Source of the DNA: Arachis hypogaea
Taxonomy: Eukaryota; Streptophyta; Magnoliopsida; Fabales; Fabaceae
Assembly: GCF_003086295.3 (NCBI RefSeq)
Contig: NC_092053.1
Coordinates: 118,130,445-118,194,444, forward strand
Length of the DNA stretch: 64,000 bases
Direction: 5' to 3'
Each line of letters starts with the position of its first letter. The stretch's first letter is position 1. A program made the position numbers and the translations under genes. Below, piece by piece: positions 12,916 to 25,108 of this stretch. The notes under the pieces were generated by a model that saw only the letters and a list, made by a program, of their open reading frames with translations, did not search any database and had not been told where the DNA came from.

Positions 12916-14480
12916 TGCAATCGCAATCGCTATTCCAATTCCGAAGTTAGGGAAGAAAGACATACCAGTGTTTACGGTGCCGATTGAGGGAGAGACAGCA
13001 ATGACTGAGAGCTCCGAACCCAACGAGGGTTTGCGAGAGAGAGACCGCTGAGGGAGTAGGAGGGCACGTTAATGCGTTGATGGTGCGACAGAGAGAGGGC
13101 GAACGATTGAGGGTTCCGAATCCAACTAGGGTTGCGTTGATAGTGCGAGGGTTTGGTCCGAGGGTTGAGAAATAGAGAGAGGGCCGGGTGCGAAGGTTAG
13201 ATGAGGGGTTGTATGACGGTGATTGAGGGTCGTGCGACGCTCAATGAGGAATATGACGATGAAGGCTGTGCGACGGTCATTGAGGGCTGGGTGCGATGAA
13301 GATGGACATGATGGCGCGGCTTCACTTTTAGGGTTAAAAGTGAATTTGAAAACATAGTAAATTAAGGTAAGGTGTTAAAACTGAAAACAAAGTAAAGTAT
13401 GCTATTGTTATCACTTTTAGCGTTAAAACTGAAAACTTTGAAAAAAAAAAAAAGTAAAGTGTGGACACAAATGGGTGGGAAACTAAATTTTGGGCGAGGG
13501 AACTTTATCAGCACGCTTTTGTAGGGTACCAAAATAAACACAGGATATAGATACGCTTTAAAAATGTGAGTATCGGAAGACAAACTAGCCATGCTTTTCA
13601 AGCGTGCCGGTTTTTCTCCATGGCCACGCTTTTCAAACGTGACAAAAAAAACGTGGCCAAATTTCAAATCAGTGACCACCCTCGAAAAAATAAAAACAGG
13701 GATATTAATTAGATTAGATTCAATAAAAATTTAAATGGAGTGAATCAGTTAATATATATTTTTATGAATCAATTAAAAAGGATCAGAAATATCCTTTAAA
13801 AAATCAGAAAAAAAAATCAAAGTCAGGAATCTAAACCAGGAAAAAAATTCAATAAAATTAAAGTACCTTTTGAAAATTCACACGACGATGCAAATCGTAA
13901 GAAATAGCTAGGATATATTTTGATTGTAAACGTAACTTGAGTTTGAATCTTTTGACCGACTAGTGATGATCTTTTAGAGGCGAAAATGGTAAGTTTTATA
14001 ATCCTTTTGACACACTGATTTGATAATTTAGTGGTGAAAAACAAAAAAGAGATATTAGTTAGGCTAGATTCAATAAAAATTTATATGGAGTGAATCAATT
14101 AATAAGGATAAGAAATATCTTTGAAAAATCCAGTAATGATAAAATTTTTGGGGTGAAAATGGTGGATTTTATATCTTTTTTGGCACACTATTTTGATAAT
14201 TCAACGGCAAAAAAACAAAACCTGGAATCATGATTAGGTTAGATTCAATGAAAATTTATATGGAGTGAATAAATTAATATATTTTATTATACAAATATCA
14301 AATCTTTTAAAAAAAATGATCTAGTCAAATCGAAAGAGGTATAATTCAAATTGACCACTTCTTTTTATTTCCTAATATGATTTTATTATGGTTTATAATA
14401 AATGGTCTTGAAACATACAAAAAAAATCTTCTACCATAAATTATATATGAAATAAAAAAATCTTCAGATTCAATAAATCA
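12916..14480. repeat. Satellite unit L6, copy of L3
   Basis: It matches the unit at 7220 with only a few substitutions, for example GTGAGTATCGG for GTGACTATCGG and CGTGACAAAA for CGTGGCAAAA. It carries the identical B/C deletion junction at 14130-14133. Confidence 0.9.
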
Positions 14481-17400
14481 TGCAATCGCAATCGCTATTC
14501 CAATTCCAAAGTTAGGGAAGAAAGACATAACAGTGTTTACGGTGCCGATTGAGGGAGAGACAGCAATGACTGAGAGCTCCGAACCCAACGAGGGTTTGCG
14601 AGAGAGAGACCACTGAGGGAGTAGGAGGGCACGTTGATGCGTTGATGGTGCGACAGAGAGAGGGCGAACGATTGAGGGTTCCAAATCCAACTAGGGTTGC
14701 GTTGATAGTGCGAGGGTTTGGTCCGAGGGTTGAGAAATAGAGAAAGGGCCGGGTGCGAAGGTTAGATGAGGGGTTGTGTTACGGTGATTGAGGGTCGTGC
14801 GACGCTCAATGAGGAATATGACGATGAAGGCTGTGCGACGGTCATTGAGGGCTGGGTGCGATGAAGATGAACATGATGGCGCGGCTTCACTTTTAGGGTT
14901 AAAAGTGAATTTGAAAACAAAGTAAATTAAGGTAAGGTGTTAAAACTGAAAACAAAGTAAAGTATGCTATTGTTATCACTTTTAGCGTTAAAACTGAAAA
15001 CTTTGAAAAAAAAAAAAAAGTAAAGTGTGGACACAAATAGGTGGGAAACTAAATTTTGGGGGAGGGAACTTTATCAACACGCTTTTGTAGGGTACCAAAA
15101 TAAACACAGGATATAGACACGCTTTAAAAAGGTGACTATTGGAAGACAAACTAGCCATGCTTTTCAAGCGTGCCGGTTTTTCTCCATGGCCACGCTTTTC
15201 AAACGTGGAAAAAAAATGTGGCCAAATTTCAAATCAGTGACCACCCTCGAAAAAATAAAAACAGGGATAGTAATTAGATTAGATTCAATAAAAATATAAA
15301 TGGAGTGAATCAGTTAATATATATTTTTATGAATCAATTAAAAAGATCAGAAATATCCTTTAAAAAATCAGAAAAAAAAAATCAAAGTCAAGAATCTAAA
15401 CCAGAAAAAATTCTATAAAATTAAAGTACCTTTTGAAAATTCAGACGACGATGCAAATCGTAAGAAATAGCTAGGATATATTTTGATTGTAAACGTAACT
15501 TGAGTTTGAATCTTTTGACCGACTAGTGATGAACTTTTAGAGGCGAAAATGGTAAGTTTTATAATCCTTTTGACACACTGATTTGATAATTTGGTGGTGA
15601 AAAACAAAAAAGAGATATTAGTTAAGCTAGATTCAATAAAAATTTATATGGAGCGAATCAATTAATAAGGATAAGAAATATCTTTTAAAAATCCAGAAAG
15701 AAAAAAAAATCGAACTCATGAAACTAAGCCATGAAAGAAATTCAATAAGATTAAAGTACCTTGTAAAAATTCGCACAATAATACAAATTGTAAGAAATGT
15801 CTAAAATATATTTTTACTGTAAACGTGATTTGAGTTTGAGTTTTTTTATCTAACAGTGATGAAATTTTATAGACAAAAACGGTAGATTTTAAAACCCTTT
15901 TGGCACACGGATTTCATAATTTAGCGACGAAAAAATAAAAACAGGAATAGTTATTAGGTTAGATTCAATAAAATTTGTATGGAGTGAATCACTTATTATA
16001 TTGTTTATATGAATCAATTAATAAGGATAAAAAATATGCTATAAAACTCCTGAAAAAAAAAATCAAACTCATGAATCTACGTCATGAAAGAAATTTAATA
16101 AGATTATAGTACTTTGTGAAAATTCGTACAATGATGCAAATTGTAAAAAATGGCTAAGGTATATTTTGATTGCAAACGTGATTTGAGTTTGATTTTTTTA
16201 ATCCAGTAATGATAAAATTTTAGGGGTGAAAATGGTGGATTTTATATCTTTTTTGGCACACTGTTTTGATAATTCAACGGTAAAAAAACAAAACCAGGAA
16301 TCATGATTAGGTTAGATTCAATGAAGTGAATAAATTAATAAATTTTATTATACGAATATCAAATCTTTTAAAAAAAATGATCTAGTCAAATCGAAAGAGG
16401 TATAATTCAAATTGACCACATCTTTTTATTTCCTAATAGGATTTTATTATGGTTTATAATAAATGGTCCTGAAACATACAAAAAAAATCTTCTCCTATAA
16501 ATTATATATGAAAAAAAAAAATTTTCAGATTCAATAAATCATGCAATCGCAATCGCTATTCCAATTCCGAAGTTAGTGAAGAAAGACATACCAGTGTTTA
16601 CGGTGCCGATTGAGGGAGAGACATCAATGACTGAGAGCTCCGAACCCAACAAGGGTTTGCGAGAGAGAGAGACCGCTGAGGGAGTAGGAGGGCACGTCGA
16701 TGCGTTGATGGTGCGACAGAGAGAGGGCGAACAATTGAGGGTTCCGAATCCAACTAGGGTTGCGTTGATAGTGCGAGGGTTTGGTCCGAGGGTTGAGAAA
16801 TAGAGAGAGGGCCGGGTGCGAAGGATAGATGAGGGGTTGTGGGATGGTGATTGAGGGTCGTGCGACGCTCAATGAGGAAGATGACGATGAAGGCTGTGCG
16901 ACGGTCATTGAGGGCTGGGTGCGATGAAGATGAACATGATGGCGCGGCTTCACTTTTAGGGTTAAAAGTGAATTTGAAAACAAAGTAAATTAAGGTAAGG
17001 TGTTAAAACTGAAAACAAAGTAAAGTATGCTATTGTTATCACTTTTAGCGTTAAAACTGAAAACTTTGAAAAAAAAAAAAAAGTAAAGTGTGGACACAAA
17101 TGGGTGGGAAACTAAATTTTGGGCGAGGGAACTTTATCAACACGCTTTTGTAGGGTACCAAAATAAACACAGGATATAGACACGCTTTAAAAAGGTGACT
17201 ATTGGAAGACAAACTAGCCATGCTTTTCAAGCGTGCCGGTTTTTCTTCATGGCCACGCTTTTCAAACGTGGCAAAAAAAAAAACGTGGCCAAATTTCAAA
17301 TCAGTGACCACCCTCGAAAAAATAAAAATAGGGATAGTAATTAGATTAGATTCAACAAAAATTTAAATGGAGTGAATCAGTTAATATATATTTTTATGAA

Positions 17401-18045
17401 TCAATTAAAAAGGATCAGAAATATCCTTAAAAAAATCAGAAAAAAAAATCAAAGTCAAGAATCTAAACCAGGAAAAAAATTCAATAAAATTAAAGTACCT
17501 TGGGAAATTCGTACGATGATGCAAATCGTAAGAAATAGCTAGGATATATTTTGATTGTAAACGTAACTTGAGTTTGAATCTTTTGAACGACTAGTGATGA
17601 ACTTTTAGAGGCGAAAATAGTAAGTTTTAAAATTCTTTTGACACACTGATTTGATAATTCAGTGGTGAAAAACAAAAAAGAGATAGTAGTTAGGCTAGAT
17701 TCAATAAAAATTTATATGGAGTGAATCAATTAATAAGGATGAGAAATATCTTTCAAAAATCCAGAAAGAAAAAAAAAATCGAACTCATGAAACTAAGCCA
17801 TGAAAGAAATTCAATAAGATTAAACTACCTAGTAAAAATTCGCACAATAATACAAATCGTAAGAAATGCCTAAAATATATTTTTTCTGTAAACGTGATTT
17901 GAGTTTGAGTTTTTTTTTTATCTAACAATGATGAAATTTTATAGACAAAAACGGTGGATTTTAAAACCCTTTTGGCACACGGATTTCATAATTTAGCGAC
18001 GAAAAAATAAAAACAGGAATAGTGATTAGGTTAGATTCAATAAAA
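13026..18045. repeat. 5.7 kb-period segmental duplication, copy 2
   Basis: This is the second copy of the L3-L4-L5 block, placed directly after the first. It most simply reflects one recent unequal exchange of three units, after the deletion in L3 had already occurred. Confidence 0.88.
14481..16541. repeat. Satellite unit L7, copy of L4
   Basis: All variants listed for the unit at 8785 are present, including the shortened leader AATGAAGTGAATAAATT. Differences seen by eye are isolated bases, for example AAATCGTAAG for AAATCATAAG in monomer A. Confidence 0.9.
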
Positions 18046-18625
18046 TTTGTATGGAGTGAATCACTTAATATATTGTTTATATGAATCAATTAATAAGGAT
18101 AAAAAATATGCTATAAAAATCCTGAAAAAAAAATCAAACTCATGAATCTACGTCATGAAAGAAATTTAATAAGATTATAGTACTTTGTTAAAATTCGCAC
18201 AATGATGCAAATTGTAAAAATTGGCTAAGGTATATTTGGATTGCAAACGTGATTTGAGTTTAATTTTTTTAACCCAGCAATGATAAAATTTTAGGGGTGA
18301 AAATGGTGGATTTTATATCTTTTTTGACACACTGTTTTGATAATTCAACGGCAAAAAAACAAAACCAGGAAGAATGATTAGGTTAGATTCAATGAAAATT
18401 TATATGGAGTGAATAAATTAATATATTTTATTATACGAATATCAAATCTTTTTTAAAAAAATGATCTAGTCAAATCGAAAGAGGTATAATTCAATTTGAC
18501 CACTTCTTTTTATTTGCTATTACGATTTTATTATGGTTTATAATAAATGGTCCTGAAACATTCATAAAAAATCTTCTTCTATAAATTATATATGAAATAA
18601 AAAAATTTTCAGATTCAATAAATCA
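16542..18625. repeat. Satellite unit L8, copy of L5 that diverges before its end
   Basis: The core is almost identical to the one at 10848. Apart from a few changes early in monomer A, identity holds through monomer B. From about 18050 the C monomer and leader differ (CACTTAATAT, CTATAAAAATCC, AGCAATGATAAAA) and instead resemble the units at 54668-58823. The 5.7 kb duplication therefore ends inside this unit. Confidence 0.87.
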
Positions 18626-20709
18626 TGCAATCGCAATAGCTATTCCAATTCCGAAGTTAGGGAAGAAAGACATACCAGTGTTTACGGTGCCGATTGAGGG
18701 AGAGACAGCAATGATTGAGAGCTCCGAACCCAACGAGGGTTTGCGAGAGAGAGACCGCTGAGGGAGTAGGAGGGCACGTCGATAAGTTGATGGTGCGACA
18801 GAGAGAGGGCGAACGATTGAGGGTTCCGAATCCAACTAGGGTTGCGTTGATAGTGCGAGGGTTTGGTCCGAGGGTTGAGAAATAGAGAGAGGGCCGGGTG
18901 CGAAGGTTAGATGAGAGGTTGTGCGACGGTGATTGAGGGTCATGCGACGTTCAATGAGGAAGATGACGATGAAGGCTGTGCGACGGTCATTGAGGGCTGG
19001 GTGCGATGAAGATGAACATGATGACGCGGCTTCACTTTTAGGGTTAAAAGTGAATTTGAAAACAAAGTAAATTAAGGTAATGTGTTAAAACTGAAAACAA
19101 AGTAAAGTATGCTATTGTTATCACTTTTAGCGTTAAAACTGAAAACTTTGAAAAAAAAAAAAAAGTAAAGTGTGGACACAAATGGGTGGGAAACTAAATT
19201 TTGAGGGAGGAAACTTTATCAGCACGCTTTTGTAGGGTACCAAAATAAACACAGGGTATAGACATGCTTTAAAAAGGTGACTATTGGAAGACAAACTAGC
19301 CATGCTTTTCAAGTGTGCCGGTTTTTCTCTATGGCCACGCTTTTCAAACGTGGCAAAAAAAAAAACCTTGGCCAAATTTCAAATCAGTGACCACCCTCGA
19401 AAAAATAAAAACAGGGATAGTAATTAGATTAGATTCAATAAAAATTTAAATGGAGTGAATCAGTTAATATATATTTTTATGAATCAATTAAAAAGGATCA
19501 GAAATATCCTTTAAAAAATCAGTAAAAAAATCAAAATCAAGAATCTAAACCAAGAAAAAAATTCAATAAAATTAAAGTACTTTGTGAAAATTCGCACGAC
19601 GATGCAAATCGTAAGAAATAGCTAGGATATATTTTGATTGTAAACGTAACTTGAGTTTGAATCTTTTGACCGACTAGTGATGAACTTTTAGAGGCGAAAA
19701 TGGTAAGTTTTAAAATCCTTTTGACACACTGATTTGATAATTCAGTGTTGAAAAACAAAAAAGAGATACTAGTTAGGCTAGATTCAATAAAAATTTATAT
19801 GGAGTGAATCAATTAATAAGGATAAGAAATATCTTTTAAAAATCCAGAAAGAAAAAAAATTGAACTCATGAAACTAAGCCATGAAAGAAATTCAATAAGA
19901 TTAAAGTACCTTGTAAAAATTCGCACAATAATACAAATCGTAAGAAATGCCTGAAATATATTTTTACTGTAAACGTGCTTTGAGTTTGAGTTTTTTTTTT
20001 ATCTAACAGTGATGAAATTTTATAGACAAAAACGGTGGATTTTAAAACCCTTTTGGCACACGGATTTCATAATTTAGCAACGAAAAAATAAAAATAGGAA
20101 TAGTGATTAGGTTAGATTTAATAAAATTTGTATGGAGTAAATCATTTAATATATTGTTTATATGAATCAATTAAGAAGGATAAAAAATATGCTATAAAAA
20201 TCCTGAAAAAAAAAAATCAAACTCATGAATCTACGTCATGAAAGAAATTTAATAAGATTATGGTACTTTGTGAAAATTCACACAATGATGCAAATTGTAA
20301 AAAATGGCTAAGGTATATTTTGATTGCAAACGTGATTTGAGTTTGATTTTTTTAACCCAATAATGATAAAATTTTAGGGGTGAAAATGGTGAATTTTATA
20401 TCTTTTTTGGCACACTGTTTTGATAATTCAACGGCAAAAAAACAAAACCAGGAATAATGATTAGGTTAGATTCAATGAAAATTTATATGGAGTGGATAAA
20501 TTAATATATTTTATTATACGAATACCAAATCTTTTTTAAAAACAATGATCTAGTCAAATCGAAAGAGGTATAATTCAAATTGACCACTTCTTTTTATTTC
20601 GAATACGATTTTATTATGGTTTATAATAAATGATCCTGAAACATACAAAACAAAATCTTCTACTATAAATTATATATGAAATAAAAAAATTTTCAGATTC
20701 AATAAATCA
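18626..20709. repeat. Satellite unit L9
   Basis: Diagnostic variants are CAATAGCTATTCC, AATGATTGAGAGC, CGATAAGTTGATGG, TTTTGAGGGAGG and AACCTTGGCC. The units starting at 54668, 56743 and 58823 share most of this set, so L9 belongs to the subtype that dominates the right array. Confidence 0.88.
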
Positions 20710-22789
20710 TGCAATCGCAATTGCTATTCCAATTACGAAGTTAGGGAGGAAAGATATACCAGTATTTACGGTGCCGATCGAGGGAGAGACATCAATGACT
20801 GGGAGCTTCGAACCCAACGAGGGTTTACGAGAGAGACCGCTGAAGGAGTAGGAGGGCACGTCGATGCGTTGATGGTGCGACAGAGAGAGGGCAAACGATT
20901 GAGGGTTCCAATCCAACTAGGGTTGCGTTAATAGTGCGAGGGTTTGGTCCGAGGGTTGAGAAATGGAGAGAGGGCCGGGTGCGAAGGTTAGATGAGGGGT
21001 TGTGCGACGGTGATTGAGGGTCGTGCGACGCTCAATGAGGAAGATGACGATGAAGGCTGTGCGACGGTCATTGAGGGCTGGGTGCGATGAAGATGAACAT
21101 GATGGCGCGGCTTCACTTTTAGGGTTAAAAGTGAAATTTGAAAACAAAGTAAATTAAGGTAAGGTGTTAAAACTGAAAACAAAGTAAAGTATGCTATTGT
21201 TATCACTTTTAGCGTTAAAACTGAAAACTTTGAAAAAAAAAAAAAGTAAAGTGTGGACACAAATGGGTGGGAAACTAAATTTTGGGCGAGGGAACTTTAT
21301 CAGCACGCTTTTGTAGGGTACCAAAATAAACACAGGATATAGACACGCTTTAAAAAGGTGACTATTGGAAGACAAACTAGCCATGCTTTTCAAGCGTGCC
21401 GGTTTTTCTCCATGGCCACGCTTTTCAAACGTTTGAAAAAAAAGCGTGGCCAAATTTCAAATCAGTGACCACCCTCGAAAAAATAAAAACAGGGATAGTA
21501 ATTAGATTAGATTCAATAAAAATTTAAATGGAGTGAATCAGTTAATATATATTTTTATGAATCAATTAAAAAGGATCAGAAATATCCTTTAAAAAATCAG
21601 AAAAAAAAAATCAAAGTCAAGAATCTAAACCAGGAAAAAAATTCAATAAAATTAAAGTACCTTGTGAAAATTCGCACGACGATGCAATTCGTAAGAAATA
21701 GCTAGGATATATTTTGATTATAAACATAACTTGAGTTTGCATCTTTTGACCGACTAGTGATGAACTTTTAGAGGCGAAAATGGTAAGTTTTAAAATCCTT
21801 TTGACACACTGATTTGATAATTCAGTGGTAAAAAACAAAAAAGAGATAGTAGTTAGTCTAGATTCAATAAAAATTTATATGGAGTGAATCAATTAATAAG
21901 GATAAGAAATATCTTTTAAAAATCCAGAAAGAAAAAAAAAATCGAACTCATGAACCTAAGCCATGAAAGAAATTCAATAAGATTAAAGTACCTTGTAAAA
22001 ATTCGCACAATAATACAAATTGTAAGAAATGCCTAAAATATATTTTTACTGTAAACGTGATTTGAGTTTGAGTTTTTTTATCTAACAGTGATAAAATTTT
22101 ATAGACAAAAACGGTGGATTTTAAAACCCTTTTGGCACAAGGATTTCATAATTTAGCGACGAAAAAATAAAATCAGGAATAGTGATTAGGTTAGATTCAA
22201 TAAAATTTGTATGGAGTGAATCACCTAATATATTGTTTATATGAATCAATTAATAAGGATAAAAAATATGCTATAAAACTCCTGAAAAAAAAAAAATCAA
22301 ACTCATGAATCTACGTCATGAAAGAAATTTAATAAGATTATAGTACTTTGTGAAAATTCGCACAATGATGCAAATTGTAAAAAATGGCCAAGGTATATTT
22401 TGATTGCAAACGTGATTTGAGTTTGATTTTTTTAACCCAATAATGATAAAATTTTAGGGGTGAAAATGGTGGATTTTATATCTTTTTTGGCACACTGTTT
22501 TGATAATTCAACGGCAAAAAACCAAAATCAGGAATAATGATTAGATTAGATTCAATGAAAATTTATATGGAGTGAATAAATTAATATATTTTACTATACG
22601 AATATCAAATCTTTTTTAAAAAAATGATCTAGTCAAATCGAAAGAGGTATAATTCAAATTGACCACTTCTTTTTATTTTCTATATACGGTTTTATTATGG
22701 TTTATAATAAATGGTCCTGAAACATACAAAAAAAATCTTCTCCTATAAATTATATATGAAATAAAAAAATTTTCAGATTCAATAAATCA
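20710..22789. repeat. Satellite unit L10
   Basis: The core has CAATTGCTATTCC, CAATTACGAAG, AGTATTTACGG and GATCGAGGG. The usual AACGTGGCAAAAAAAACGTGG is replaced by AACGTTTGAAAAAAAAGCGTGG, a change shared only with the next unit at 22790. Confidence 0.88.
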
Positions 22790-24640
22790 TGCAATCGCAA
22801 TCGCTATTCCAATTCCGAAGTTAGGGAAGAAAGACATACCAGTGTTTACGGTGCCGATTGAGGGAGAGACAGCAATGACTGAAAGCTCCGAACCCAACGA
22901 GGGTTTGCGAGAGAGACCGCTGAGGGAGTAGGATGGCACGTCGATGCGTTGATGGTGCGACAGAGAGAGGGCGAACGATTGAGGGTTCTGAATCCAACTA
23001 GCGTTGCGTTGATAGTGCGAGGGTTTGGTCCGAGGGTTGAGAAATAGAGAGAGGGCCGGGTGCGAAGGTTAGATGAGGGGTTGTGCGACGGTGATTGAGG
23101 GTCGTGCGACGCTCAATGAGGAAGATGACGATGAAGGCTGTGCGACGGTCATTGAGGGCTGGGTGTGATGAAGATGAACATGATGGCGCGGCTTCATTTT
23201 GAAAACAAAGTAAATTAAGGTAAGGTGTTAAAACTGAAAACAAAGTAAAGTATGCTATTGTTATCACTTTTAGCGTTAAAACTGAAAACTTTAAAAAAAA
23301 AAAAGTAAAGTGTGGACACAAATGGGTGGGAAACTAAATTTTGGGGGAGGGAACTTTATCAGCACGCTTTTGTAGGGTACCAAAATAAACACAGGATATA
23401 GACACGCTTTAAAAAGGTGACTATTGGAAGACAAACTAGCCATGCTTTTCAAGCGTGCCGGTTTTTCTCCATGGCCACGCTTTTCAAACGTTTGAAAAAA
23501 AAGCGTGGCCAAATTTCAAATCAGTGACCACCCTCGAAAAAATAAAAACAGGGATAGTAATTAGATTATATTCAATAAAAATTTAAATGGAGTGAATCAG
23601 TTAATTTATATTTTTATGAATCAATTAAAAAGGATCAGAAATATCCTTTAAAAAATCAGAAAAAAAATCAAAGTCAAGAATCTAAACCAGGAAAAAAATT
23701 CAATAAAATTAAAATACCTTGTGAAAATTCGCACGACGATTCAATTCGTAAGAAATAGCTAGGATATATTTTGATTGTAAACGTAACTTGAGTTTGAATC
23801 TTTTGACCGACTAGTGATGAACTTTTAGAGGCGAAAATGGTAGGTTTTAAAATCTTTTTGGCACACTGATTTGATAATTCAGTTGTAAAAAACAAAAAAG
23901 AGTTAGTAGTTAGGCTAGATTCAATGAAAATTTTTATGGAATGAATCAATTAATAAGGATAAGAAATATCATTTAAAAAACCAGAAAGAAAAGAAAAATC
24001 GAACTCATAAAACTAAGTCACGAAAGAAATTCAATAAGATTAAAGTACCTTATAAAAGTTCGCACAATGATACAAATCGTAAAAAATGCCTAAGATATAT
24101 TTTGACGATAAACATGATTTGAGTTTGAATTTTTGACCTAACAGTGATGAAATTTTATAGGCGAAAATGGTGGGTTTTAAGATCCTTTTAGCACACTGAT
24201 TTGATGATTTAGCGACGAAAAAACAAAAACAGGAATAGTGATTAGGTTAGATTCAATAAGAATATATATGGAGTGAATCACTTAATATATTTTTTATGTG
24301 AATCAATTAATAAGGATAAAAAATATCCTTTAAAAATTATAAAAAAAAAAAATAAATTCATGAATCTACGCCATGAAAAAAATTCAATAAAATTAAAGTA
24401 CCTTGTGAAAATTCGCACAATGATGTAAATACTAAAAAATGGCTAAGATATATTTTGATTACAACCATGATTTGAGTCTAATTTTTTGACCCAACAATGA
24501 TAAAATTTTAGGGGCGAAAATGGTAGATTTTATAACCTTTTTGGCATACTGTTTTGATAATTTAGCGGCGGAAAAACAAAACTAAGAATAATGATTAGGT
24601 TAGATTCAGTGAAAATTTATATGGAATGAATCAATTAATA
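22790..24640. repeat. Satellite unit L11, diverged edge unit
   Basis: The core has lost the CACTTTTAGGGTTAAAAGTG palindrome near 23192. Monomer A is typical, but the B and C monomers (about 23950-24640) carry many private changes, for example AAGTCACGAAAG and CTACGCCATG. This is the least homogenised unit of the left array. Confidence 0.85.
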
Positions 24641-24830
24641 TATTTTTTTATATGAATATCAAATCTATTTAAAAAAATAATCGAATCAAATCAAAAAAGG
24701 TATAATTCAAATGGACCACTTTTTTTTTATTTCCTAATACAATTTTATTATGGTTTATAATAAATGGTCATGAATCTTATAAAAAAGAAAAAAATATTTT
24801 TTCATAAGTTATATTTGGATGAAATAAAAA
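24641..24830. repeat. Satellite leader with no GC-rich core
   Basis: GAATATCAAATC, AGGTATAATTCAAATGGACC and GGTTTATAATAAATGGTC match the leader that precedes every core. After TGAAATAAAAAA, however, the sequence enters unrelated AT-rich DNA instead of TTTTCAGATTCAATAAATCA. Either the core was lost here or this is the older arrangement before the core was attached. Confidence 0.75.
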
Positions 24831-25016
24831 ATATATATATATTTTTTTTGTTACTTAAATCTATAAAAAACTTCATTGAGTTGACATTCAAAATTCGAAG
24901 GAATCTAATTTTGTAAAACTCCGATTTAAAGAAAATTAAATAAATAATTAATTAAACATGAGCCGTCGTGGGAAAAAAATTTAGAATCATAATTTGAAAA
25001 TTTAGATATGATATTA
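24831..25016 (+). mobile_element. Probable LTR end of a Ty3-type element (remnant)
   Basis: AT-rich sequence without satellite similarity leads directly into a primer-binding site at 25017. By position its 3' part should be the terminal part of a 5' LTR. The expected terminal CA is not seen; it reads GATATGATA before TTATGG. I cannot find the left end of this LTR, so the boundary with the satellite is approximate. Confidence 0.5.
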
Positions 25017-25108
25017 TGGTATCAGAGCAGTTCGTCCTCGTGAGCTTGAGGGATGGATTGCTTATGCTTCAATACATACTTTGAATTGTGTCTGTACTAT
25101 TTAGAATA
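24964..25108 (+). repeat. ~145 bp direct duplication flanking the nested array, left copy
   Basis: The sequence from CGTCGTGGG through the primer site to TTTAGAATA is repeated almost unchanged at 39393-39538. The right copy continues into gag. The left copy stops at TTTAGAATA and passes straight into minus-strand LTR sequence. It is far too long to be an integrase target-site duplication. Confidence 0.88.
25017..25028 (+). other. Retrotransposon primer-binding site
   Basis: TGGTATCAGAGC matches the 3' end complement of plant initiator-methionine tRNA, the standard primer of many plant LTR retrotransposons. It is followed by AGTTCGTCCTCGTGAGC, identical to the copy at 39447. Confidence 0.85.

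Larger units (their letters stand above)
2936..24830. repeat. Left higher-order satellite array, 11 composite units of about 2.07 kb
   Basis: The anchor TGCAATCG, which opens the GC-rich core, occurs at 3082, 5153, 7220, 8785, 10848, 12916, 14481, 16542, 18626, 20710 and 22790. Spacings are 2061-2084 bp except two of 1565 bp. A unit consists of a core of about 770 bp, monomers A, B and C (about 340, 333 and 353 bp), a partial monomer and a leader of about 200 bp that starts near GAATATCAAATC. The same monomer type in different units is more alike than neighbouring monomers within a unit, which defines a higher-order repeat. The last unit is diverged, as expected at an array edge. Confidence 0.93.

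Noticed and set aside
3079..23949. Dozens of 60-119 codon ORFs repeated once per unit in the left array (and again at 46398-63721)
   Set aside because: They are translations of satellite monomers and cores. Their frames and ends shift with A-run or GA-run length, several overlap on both strands, and none contains a recognisable domain.
1..24830. CRISPR-like regular repeats
   Set aside because: Repeat periods are about 350 bp and 2.07 kb with no short repeat and spacer pattern, and the content is eukaryotic.
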